Assembly: GCA_002398405.1 (NCBI GenBank)
Contig: DGYN01000127.1
Coordinates: 51,854 to 70,566 of the forward strand
Length of the DNA: 18,713 bases
Reading direction: 5' to 3'
Source of the DNA: Caulobacteraceae bacterium UBA5005
GTDB lineage: Bacteria; Pseudomonadota; Alphaproteobacteria; Caulobacterales; Caulobacteraceae
Part shown: positions 7,171-13,450 of the stretch, in pieces
How the letters are laid out: every line of letters starts with the position of its first letter
Position numbering within the stretch: position 1 is the stretch's first letter
Notes under the pieces: generated by a model
The model's input: the letters and a program-made list of their open reading frames with translations, nothing else
The model's database searches: none
Told to the model about the DNA's origin: nothing
Program-made: the position numbers and the translations under genes

Positions 7171-8844
7171 TTACATGTTGGGATAGTTCGGGCCGCCGCC
7201 GCCTTCGGGAGTCGTCCAGACGATGTTCTGCGACGGATCCTTGATGTCGCAGGTTTTGCAGTGGACGCAGTTCTGGGCGTTGATCTGGAAGCGCGGATTG
7301 GCGCCCTTCTCGTCGTACAGAACCTCATAGACCCCTGCGGGGCAGTAGAGCCGCGCCGGTTCGCCATACTTGGGCAGGTTGACCTCGATCGGGACCTTGG
7401 GGTCCTTGAGCTTGAGGTGCGCCGGCTGGTCTTCCTCATGGTTGGTGGCCGACAGAAAGACACTGGAGAGCTTGTCGAAGCTGAAGACGCCATCGGGCCT
7501 GGGATAGACGATGGGGGTGTAGTCCTTGGCCAGGCCGGTCGAGGCCGAGTCGGACTTGGCGTGATGCAGGGTCCCGAAGAAAGAGAAGCCGCCCAACAGG
7601 TGCGTGCACCACATGTCGAACATGCCAAGCGCCCCGCCCAGCAGGGTGCCGAACTTCGACAGCATCGGCTTGGCGTTCCGGACCTTGCGCAGTTCCTTGT
7701 AGACCCAGCTATCCTTGTAGGCCTGATTGAGCTCGACCAGCTCGTCGCCTTCCCGGCCCTGGGCCAGGGCCGCGAAGGCGGTTTCCGCCGCCAGCATGCC
7801 GACCTTCATGGCGTTGTGGCTGCCCTTGATGCGCGGCACGTTCACGAAACCGGCGCTATCGCCGATCAGGACGCCGCCGGGGAAGGACAGCTTTGGCACC
7901 GACTGGACGCCGCCTTCGATGATGGCCCGGGCCCCGTAGGCGATCCGTTTGCCGCCCTCGAGGTGGGGACGAACCGACGGGTGATGCTTGAAGCGCTGGA
8001 ACTCGTCGAAGGGCGACAGGAACGGGTTCTTGTAGTTCAGGTGCACCACGTAGCCGACCGACACGTAGTTATCCCCGAAGTGATAGAGGAACGAGCCGCC
8101 GCCCGTCTCATTGTCCAGGGGCCAGCCCGTGGAGTGCTGAGCCAGGCCTGGTTTGAAGTTCTCGTCCGGGACCTGCCACAGCTCCTTGATGCCGATGCCG
8201 TACTTCTGCGGATCGGCATCCTTGCAGAGGTCGAACTTGGCCTGAAGGATCTTGGCCAGGGACCCGCGCACGCCTTCGCCGATGAAGACGTACTTTCCGT
8301 GCAGCTCCATGCCGTCCTGGTAGTCGCCCTTGTGCGAGCCATCCTTGGCGATGCCCACGACGCCGACGACAACGCCTTTCACCGACCCGTCCTCGCGGTA
8401 GACCAGATCGCTGGCCGCGAAGCCCGGATAGATCTCGACCCCCATGCCCTCGGCCACGCCCGCCAGCCAGCGGCAGAGGTTGCCCAGGGATCCGATGTAG
8501 CAGCCGTGGTTGTGCATGAACGGCGGCATGGCGAACATCGGGAGGCTGACCTCGCCCTGCTCGCCCAGGATCAGGAACTTGTCCTTGGTGACCGGGGTCT
8601 CGAGCGGCGCGCCCTGTTCCTTCCAGTCGGGGATCAGCTCACTGAGCGCCTTGGGATCCATGACCGCGCCCGACAGGATATGGGCCCCGACCTCCGAGCC
8701 CTTTTCGATGACGGCGACGGTGATCTCGCTGCCGGCCTTCTCGGCCAGCTGCTTGAGGCGGATCGCGGCGCCCAGCCCCGCCGGGCCCGCGCCGACGATG
8801 ACCACGTCGTACTCCATGGACTCGCGGATGATTTCTTCGGCCAT
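7171..8844 (-). CDS. Electron transfer flavoprotein-ubiquinone oxidoreductase
   Basis: ETF-QO passes electrons from reduced electron transfer flavoprotein, fed by acyl-CoA and other dehydrogenases, to ubiquinone at the inner membrane. The 557-aa product has an N-terminal FAD-binding Rossmann motif VVIVGAGPAGLGAA (residues 14-27) and the conserved EKGSEVGAHILSGAVMDPKAL stretch soon after. A 4Fe-4S cluster is coordinated near the C-terminus by Cys501 (YCPAGVYE) and C-x2-C-x2-C at 526/529/532 (CVHCKTCDIKDP). It ends with the family-typical NIVWTTPEGGGGP. Length matches bacterial and mitochondrial mature forms. The ATG (8842-8844) follows ACGGAG at a longish spacing. It heads a same-strand run with the TPR lipoprotein and ispE (93-nt gap to the former) and is divergent from the UDG gene. 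The etfAB genes are not in the window. Confidence 0.97.
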   Translation of the reverse strand: MAEEIIRESMEYDVVIVGAGPAGLGAAIRLKQLAEKAGSEITVAVIEKGSEVGAHILSGAVMDPKALSELIPDWKEQGAPLETPVTKDKFLILGEQGEVSLPMFAMPPFMHNHGCYIGSLGNLCRWLAGVAEGMGVEIYPGFAASDLVYREDGSVKGVVVGVVGIAKDGSHKGDYQDGMELHGKYVFIGEGVRGSLAKILQAKFDLCKDADPQKYGIGIKELWQVPDENFKPGLAQHSTGWPLDNETGGGSFLYHFGDNYVSVGYVVHLNYKNPFLSPFDEFQRFKHHPSVRPHLEGGKRIAYGARAIIEGGVQSVPKLSFPGGVLIGDSAGFVNVPRIKGSHNAMKVGMLAAETAFAALAQGREGDELVELNQAYKDSWVYKELRKVRNAKPMLSKFGTLLGGALGMFDMWCTHLLGGFSFFGTLHHAKSDSASTGLAKDYTPIVYPRPDGVFSFDKLSSVFLSATNHEEDQPAHLKLKDPKVPIEVNLPKYGEPARLYCPAGVYEVLYDEKGANPRFQINAQNCVHCKTCDIKDPSQNIVWTTPEGGGGPNYPNM

Positions 8845-8893
8845 GGGGGCTCGACTCCGTTGATCAATCGCCCCGTTTAATCGAAGTTGACGT

Positions 8894-9712
8894 ATGGGCG
8901 GTCAAGGACATTCGGGCCACAATCGAGACACAAAGGCCGCCGAGAGCCTGCTCGCCTTCTGGGCCGCGGCCGGGGTGGACGCCGCCCATGGCGATGTTCC
9001 CGTCAACCGCCTGCTGCAGCGGGAAAGGCCGAAGGCCACGGTGACGCCGATCTCCGGCCCGGTGAAGGTCACCGCCCCTACCCCCGACATCGCCGCCGCT
9101 GTGGAGGAGGCCCAGGCCCTCGCCGCCGCCGCCGGCAGCCTCGAAGCGCTCGCCGCCGCTATCGCGCAATTCAACGGCTGCGGCCTGAAATTCGAAGGCG
9201 CCAGCAAGTCCGTGTTCGCCCGCGGAGCGGAGGACGGTGACGTTATGGTGATCGGAGAGGGGCCGGGCGCTGACGAAGATGTGAGGGGGCTGCCTTTCGT
9301 CGGAAGGGCCGGTCAATTGTTGGACAAGATGCTGAAGGCCGCGGACCTGACGGAACGCACCTTCATCACCAACACGGTCTATTGGCGCCCGCCGGGGAAT
9401 CGCACCCCCACCTTGGCGGAACAGGCTGTCTGCCGGCCCTTCGTCGAGCGGGCGATTTCCCTTGTGAAACCTAGGGTTCTGCTGCTTGCCGGCGGCGCCG
9501 CGGCCAAGTCGATGCTGGCGCGGGACGAGGGTATCCTTTCCTTAAGGGGACGCTGGTTTGAGTGGGCCGCCAGCGATGGATCTGTCACTTTGCCTGCTTT
9601 GCCGACACTTCATCCTGCCTTCCTGCTGCGAACGCCCTCAGCGAAGAAGAAAGCCTGGAGCGACCTTTTGACTCTGGTCGAAAGGGTTGATCGGCCGGAC
9701 CGAACACCCTAG
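8894..9712 (+). CDS. Uracil-DNA glycosylase, family-4-like, lacking two Fe-S cysteines
   Basis: It likely excises uracil from DNA to start base excision repair. After an Ala-rich N-terminal 90 residues, the glycosylase core shows GEGPGADED (121-129), RGLPFVGRAGQLLDKML, WRPPGNRTP (164-172) and LHPAFLLR (239-246), matching the TIGR00758-type family 4 pattern. Canonical family 4 enzymes bind a 4Fe-4S cluster with four cysteines, in CxxC, KCRPPGNR and a later Cys. Here the CxxC pair reads FNGC (only Cys96), the KC position is Trp164, and the last Cys is kept (Cys180). With two ligands missing, a normal cluster is unlikely. As I recall, other alphaproteobacterial homologues share the W-R-P-P form, so this is probably a lineage trait. 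Length 272 aa. The ATG has only a weak GAAG upstream. It is followed 40 nt later by the transglycosylase gene. Confidence 0.9.
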   Translation: MGGQGHSGHNRDTKAAESLLAFWAAAGVDAAHGDVPVNRLLQRERPKATVTPISGPVKVTAPTPDIAAAVEEAQALAAAAGSLEALAAAIAQFNGCGLKFEGASKSVFARGAEDGDVMVIGEGPGADEDVRGLPFVGRAGQLLDKMLKAADLTERTFITNTVYWRPPGNRTPTLAEQAVCRPFVERAISLVKPRVLLLAGGAAAKSMLARDEGILSLRGRWFEWAASDGSVTLPALPTLHPAFLLRTPSAKKKAWSDLLTLVERVDRPDRTP

Positions 9713-9752
9713 TCCTTGCCGCTGTGGGGAAAAGCCGTCGGGGAATGCCGAT

Positions 9753-11030
9753 ATGATATCCGCCATGCGGGCCGCTCTGGCCGCAGTACTGGTGCTTAGC
9801 GTTGGCCTGCCGGCCATACCGACGACGGTCGAGGCCAAGTCCCGGCCCGGCGCGTCCGCGAAGGCTAAGACCAAAGCCAAGACCAGCCGCAAACGCAGCC
9901 GCCGCGTCGTCCGCGCCGCGCCCCCGCCGAACCCCGGTTTCCTTGCCCGCGACGCCTACTATTCCGGCGAGATCGAAAAGGCCTACGAGCTTTCCATCGC
10001 CGCCGGCGAGCGTTGGACCGCCGCCCTCTCGGCCTGGCGCCTGAACAAATACGAAGACGCCTTCCAGCGCTTTTCCGAAGTCGCCACCGATCCGGCGAGC
10101 GATCCATGGCTGAAGTCCAGCGCCGCCTTCTGGGCCGCCCGCGCCGCCGTCGCCAACGGCCAGAACGACCAGGAAGATCCCTTCCTGCGCATGGCGGCCG
10201 CCATGCCTTGGACCTTCTACGGCATGATCGCCGAGGCGCAGCTGGGCCTGGAGCCCACCATCAGTTTCACCCAGACCGTGCTTTCGCCCGACGTTCAGCT
10301 GGCCGAGGCCGCCGATCCGCTGGCCCAGCTGATCCGCACGGCCAATTCCGCCATCGAGCCCCTGATGGAAATGTCGCCGGTCGCCGACATCCAGGGCTTC
10401 AACCCCGCCCACTACCCGGTTCCGCTGCTGAACCCCGAGCAAGGCTTCACGGTCGATCCGGCGCTGGTCTACGCCCTGATCCGTCAGGAAAGCCGCTTCA
10501 ACCCGACGGTGATCTCTCCGGCGGGGGCGGTAGGCCTGATGCAGCTGATGCCGGCCACGGCCGCCATTACCGACGAACGCTTCAAGGACCGTTCCCTGCT
10601 GCGCGATCCGAGCCTCAACATGAAGGTTGGCCAGGACTATCTGAACCACTTGGCGACCAGCCTGGTCGGCGACGACATGCTGATGGTGATCGCCGCTTAT
10701 AACGGCGGGCCGGGCGCGGTGACCAAGACCATGGACCGCGTCGGCTGGGGCGCTGACCCGCTGCTGATGATCGAAAGCCTGCCGGCCAAGGAAACCCGCG
10801 ACTACGTCGAGAAGGTCATGGCGGGCTACTGGATCTACCGCCGCCAATTCGGCCAGGAAACCGCATCGCTGGAAGCCCTGGCCTCCGGCGTCAAGCGCAT
10901 CAGCATCGCTTACGACCGCTCACACCCAGCCGCGAGCATCCAGCAGGTGAGTCTGACCAATTCGGCTCAGGGTTCGGGCGGTGGCGCCTCCGACGCCTCC
11001 CCCGCTGCCGAGACCGCCAACGCCTTTTAG
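9753..11030 (+). CDS. Soluble lytic murein transglycosylase (SLT domain)
   Basis: It cleaves the MurNAc-GlcNAc bond of peptidoglycan in the periplasm, forming 1,6-anhydro ends. I take the ATG at 9753, preceded by GGGGA at 8 nt, giving 425 aa. The upstream-open frame to 9687 adds residues that would precede the signal peptide. The signal segment AALAAVLVLSVGLPAIP ends near residue 28 (VEA). It is followed by a Lys/Arg-rich stretch (about 29-52), then a helical region with TPR-like pairs (about 60-160). The catalytic SLT domain is C-terminal: LIRQESRFNPTVISPAGAVG with catalytic Glu246, then LMQLMPATA and later VIAAYNGGPGAV. The last 35 or so residues are a Ser/Ala/Gly-rich tail whose codons overlap the convergent glycosyltransferase gene by 111 nt. 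Probably co-transcribed with UDG. Confidence 0.94.
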   Translation: MISAMRAALAAVLVLSVGLPAIPTTVEAKSRPGASAKAKTKAKTSRKRSRRVVRAAPPPNPGFLARDAYYSGEIEKAYELSIAAGERWTAALSAWRLNKYEDAFQRFSEVATDPASDPWLKSSAAFWAARAAVANGQNDQEDPFLRMAAAMPWTFYGMIAEAQLGLEPTISFTQTVLSPDVQLAEAADPLAQLIRTANSAIEPLMEMSPVADIQGFNPAHYPVPLLNPEQGFTVDPALVYALIRQESRFNPTVISPAGAVGLMQLMPATAAITDERFKDRSLLRDPSLNMKVGQDYLNHLATSLVGDDMLMVIAAYNGGPGAVTKTMDRVGWGADPLLMIESLPAKETRDYVEKVMAGYWIYRRQFGQETASLEALASGVKRISIAYDRSHPAASIQQVSLTNSAQGSGGGASDASPAAETANAF

Positions 11031-11426
11031 AACCAGCAACGCCCTGGCCTTCGGCGCGAACAGGCGGTCGAAAAGTCCACCGTCGCTCTTTTGAAGCCGA
11101 AACCGGGCCGGGGCTTTGCGCGCGTTCATGTGACTGAGCGCCGCCGCCTCCCATCCGAACTCCAGCCGCACCGTGGGGTCGAGGATCAGCAGCCAGGGAC
11201 CCTTCGCCTTCGCGATTGCCGCCGCGATCCGCGCGCCTGCCTCTCCTTCGCTCTTGAGGAACCTTGCGCCCGCATCGTCGGCGATCTCGAAGGTCGCGTC
11301 GGTCGAACCGCCGTCGGCGAGGAGTAATTCCCGGACCAGGCCTTCCATGGCGGCCGGCACCAGTGGCGCAAGGCAGGCGGCAAGGCGCTGTTCGTCGTTG
11401 AAGGTGGGCACGATGACGGAAATCAT
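10920..11426 (-). CDS. Glycosyltransferase family 2-like protein, short
   Basis: This is a 168-aa protein with the N-terminal half of a GT-A fold. MISVIVPTFNDEQRLAACL (1-19) is the nucleotide-sugar binding strand, ELLLADGGSTDATFEIADDAG (33-53) carries the DGGSTD motif, and GPWLLILDPTV (76-86) stands where related enzymes have a HADT-type metal site, leaving a single Asp83. The acceptor half is much shorter than in TIGR04283-like relatives (about 220 aa as I recall). From residue about 133 on, the frame is read antisense to the end of the transglycosylase gene. The C-terminus TLSRIGQTHLLDARGWV still resembles the ends of such enzymes, so it may be a true compact form. Start ATG with AAGGGAAGG just upstream is good. 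Substrate unknown. It may be downstream of aqpZ on the same transcript (85-nt gap). Confidence 0.75.
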   Translation of the reverse strand: MISVIVPTFNDEQRLAACLAPLVPAAMEGLVRELLLADGGSTDATFEIADDAGARFLKSEGEAGARIAAAIAKAKGPWLLILDPTVRLEFGWEAAALSHMNARKAPARFRLQKSDGGLFDRLFAPKARALLVLKGVGGLGSGGGVGGATARTLSRIGQTHLLDARGWV

Positions 11427-11511
11427 GCCTTCCCTTCGCCCTGGCGGCCTTGGCCGTCAACGCCTGCCGGCTGGTTGACAGGTCCCCTGGCAGCTGGACC
11501 AGCCGCTATTA

Positions 11512-12225
11512 CTAGCCGCCCTTGACGTCCAAGGGCGCCGGATCGACCGGGCTCAGCCAGCGATAGACAAAGCCGCCCAGGGCGCCGCCGATCAGGGGCG
11601 CGACCCAGAAGAGCCACAGCTGCTGCACCGCCCAGCCGCCCACCAGGATCGCCGGACCCGTGCTGCGGGCCGGGTTCACCGAGGTGTTGGTCACCGGGAT
11701 GCTGATCAGGTGGATCAGCGTCAGGCAAAGGCCGATGGCCAGGGGCGCGAACCCCCTGGGGGCATTGCCGTGGGTCGCTCCCATGATCACGAAAAGGAAG
11801 GCGAAGGTGAGCGCCACTTCGCAGACCAGGGCCGCCTGCATGGAATAGCCGCCCGGCGAATGCTCGCCAAAGCCGTTGCTGGCGAACCCGCCAACCTCGA
11901 AGGCCGGCGCGCCGCTGGCGATCATGTAGAGCGCGCCCGCGCCCGCCAGCCCGCCCAACACCTGGGCCACGACATAGCCGGGCAGTTCCTTGGCCGGGAA
12001 CCTGCCGCCGGCCCACAGGCCCACCGACACCGCCGGATTGAGATGGCAGCCCGACACATGGCCGATGGCGTAGGCCATGGTCACCACAGTCAGGCCGAAC
12101 GCCAGGGACACTCCGACAAAACCGATACCCAGTTCAGGAAAACCAGCGGCCAGAACCGCTGAACCGCACCCGCCCAACACAAGCCAGGCCGTACCGAGGA
12201 ACTCCGCAACGAGCTTCTTCATCAT
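11512..12225 (-). CDS. aqpZ: Aquaporin Z, water channel
   Basis: This is a 237-aa inner-membrane channel of the MIP family with six hydrophobic segments and two half-helices bearing NPA. The motifs are HLNPAVS (NPA 63-65) and SVNPARSTGP (NPA 184-186). The aromatic/Arg selectivity filter reads Phe43, His172, Thr181, Arg187, the same set as E. coli AqpZ (F43, H174, T183, R189). This argues for water rather than glycerol transport. The N-terminus MMKKLVAEFLGTAWLVLGGCGSAVLA is typical. Of the two tandem ATGs I take the first (12225), which follows GGGAGG at 5 nt. A tail of about 13 residues (SPVDPAPLDVKGG) ends at TAG 11512-11514. It is divergent from the radical SAM gene, with a 77-nt shared upstream region. 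After the stop a weak stem can form, without a T-run. Confidence 0.97.
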   Translation of the reverse strand: MMKKLVAEFLGTAWLVLGGCGSAVLAAGFPELGIGFVGVSLAFGLTVVTMAYAIGHVSGCHLNPAVSVGLWAGGRFPAKELPGYVVAQVLGGLAGAGALYMIASGAPAFEVGGFASNGFGEHSPGGYSMQAALVCEVALTFAFLFVIMGATHGNAPRGFAPLAIGLCLTLIHLISIPVTNTSVNPARSTGPAILVGGWAVQQLWLFWVAPLIGGALGGFVYRWLSPVDPAPLDVKGG

Positions 12226-12266
12226 GGTCGCCTCCCGTTCTCATTGTGAAGCTTAGACACGGGCCA

Positions 12267-12296
12267 TTGATCCGGGCAAGATGTTCTTGTTATGTT
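12267..12296 (+). promoter_or_regulatory. Candidate promoter for a leaderless radical SAM mRNA
   Basis: TTGATC (12267-12272) and TATGTT (12291-12296) are 18 nt apart. Transcription would start about 7 nt after the -10, at or next to the ATG at 12303. No Shine-Dalgarno is visible before that ATG, which fits a leaderless message, a common form in Caulobacter. Judged by eye only. Confidence 0.35.
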
Positions 12297-12302
12297 CATG
12301 CC

Positions 12303-13373
12303 ATGGGTAGCGCGCCAATCCAGGTGAAGGGTCGCGGGGCGAGGTCGAATGACACCGGCCGCTTCGAACTGCACGAGCGGGAAGCCTTTGACGATGGCTG
12401 GACCGAAGAGGACGAGCCCAAGCAGGTCGCCACCACCCTCTCCCGCGAAAACGCCAAGAAGATCATCAGTCGCAACGACAGTCCCGATATCGGTTTCGAC
12501 CAGTCGATCAATCCCTACCGGGGGTGTGAGCATGGCTGCATCTACTGCTACGCCCGCCCCGCCCACGCCTATATGGGCCTCTCCCCCGGCCTCGATTTCG
12601 AAACCAAGCTGTTCTTCAAGCCGGACGCCGCCAAGCTGCTGGAAAAGGAACTCTCCAGGCCGGGATACAAGTGCGAGCGCATCCATATCGGCGGCAACAC
12701 CGATCCTTATCAGCCGGTGGAGCGCAAGATGAAGGTGACGAGGGGCCTCCTGGAGGTGCTCGACCGCTTCAACCATCCGGTCAGCGTGATCAGCAAATCC
12801 AACCTGATCGCCCGCGACGCCGATATCCTAGGCCGCATGGCGCAGCGGCGCCTTGCCACCGCCACCCTGTCGATCACCACCCTGGACCGCTCGCTCGCCC
12901 GCGCCATGGAGCCGCGCTGCGCCACCCCCGCCAAACGCCTGGAGGCGATCAGCCGCCTTAGCGAAGCAGGCGTCCCCACTGCCGTGAGCTTCGCCCCGGT
13001 GATCCCAGGCCTGAATGATCACGAGCTGGAGGCGGTGCTGGAGGCGGCCAAGGCGGCGGGCGCGAGCTTCGCCCACTACACGGTCCTCAGGCTTCCCCGC
13101 GAGATCAAGGATCTGTTCGCCGAGTGGCTGGCCGACGCCAGGCCCGACCGCGCCGCCCGGGTCATGTCCCTGGTCCGCCAGGCGAGAGGCGGCCTCGACT
13201 ACGACCCCCGCTGGGGCAGCCGCATGGTCGGCCAGGGCCCGGTGGCCGAGCTGATCCGGGCGCGGTACCGCGTGGCGATCAGGAAGCTGGGATTAAACCA
13301 GGGTCATCGGGAGCACGACGTGACCCAATTCAAAGTCCCGGCAAAGGCCGGCGACCAGATGAGTTTGTTCTGA
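12303..13373 (+). CDS. PA0069-family radical SAM protein
   Basis: This is a 356-aa radical SAM enzyme with a 4Fe-4S cluster site in NPYRGCEHGCIYCYARP. The CxxxCxxC cysteines are at residues 75, 79 and 82 from the chosen start. The N-terminal GRGARSNDTGRFE, the phrase ISRNDSPDIGFDQSINPYRGC, and IGGNTDPYQPVERK-type substrate-side segments identify the SplB-like PA0069 family. Its reaction is not established to my knowledge. The frame is open to a GTG at 12246, but family similarity begins at about GSAPIQVKGRGAR, so I use the ATG at 12303. That ATG has no clear ribosome binding site (see the candidate leaderless promoter). The protein ends AGDQMSLF, reminiscent of a beta-clamp-binding QMSLF-type tail. 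It is divergent from aqpZ and followed after 15 nt by the left DUF559-flanking repeat. Confidence 0.92.
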   Translation: MGSAPIQVKGRGARSNDTGRFELHEREAFDDGWTEEDEPKQVATTLSRENAKKIISRNDSPDIGFDQSINPYRGCEHGCIYCYARPAHAYMGLSPGLDFETKLFFKPDAAKLLEKELSRPGYKCERIHIGGNTDPYQPVERKMKVTRGLLEVLDRFNHPVSVISKSNLIARDADILGRMAQRRLATATLSITTLDRSLARAMEPRCATPAKRLEAISRLSEAGVPTAVSFAPVIPGLNDHELEAVLEAAKAAGASFAHYTVLRLPREIKDLFAEWLADARPDRAARVMSLVRQARGGLDYDPRWGSRMVGQGPVAELIRARYRVAIRKLGLNQGHREHDVTQFKVPAKAGDQMSLF

Positions 13374-13388
13374 TGGGTGCCACGAATT

Positions 13389-13447
13389 CTTTTCCCTCCC
13401 CTCCTTAGAGGGGAGGGTGGCGAGCGAAGCGAGACGGGTGGGGGAGG
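13389..13447 (+). repeat. Left inverted repeat of the DUF559 unit
   Basis: A 29-nt block (13389-13417) contains a perfect 10-bp hairpin, CCCTCCCCTC / GAGGGGAGGG with loop CTTA (13394-13417). A variable 18-nt centre (13418-13435) and GGGTGGGGGAGG (13436-13447) follow. The 29-nt and 12-nt blocks recur exactly, inverted, at 13820-13848 and 13784-13795. Only the centre differs. The block ends 3 nt before the DUF559 ATG, and its GGGGAGG acts as the Shine-Dalgarno. Confidence 0.9.
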
Positions 13448-13450
13448 TCC

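Noticed and set aside
7261..8880. 539-codon open frame on the plus strand opposite etf-QO
   Set aside because: It is the antisense shadow of a GC-rich gene. The opposite strand encodes a complete ETF-QO with all motifs, while this frame shows no domain and has no separate start signal.
9585..10847. 420-codon open frame on the minus strand opposite the UDG end and the transglycosylase
   Set aside because: It covers two well-supported plus-strand genes, its composition is typical of mirror frames (Gly, His, Arg, Gln-rich), and it shows no motif.
11469..11504. GGCTGGT...ACCAGCC stem after aqpZ, as a terminator
   Set aside because: The 7-bp arms enclose a large interrupted loop and no T-run follows on the minus strand.
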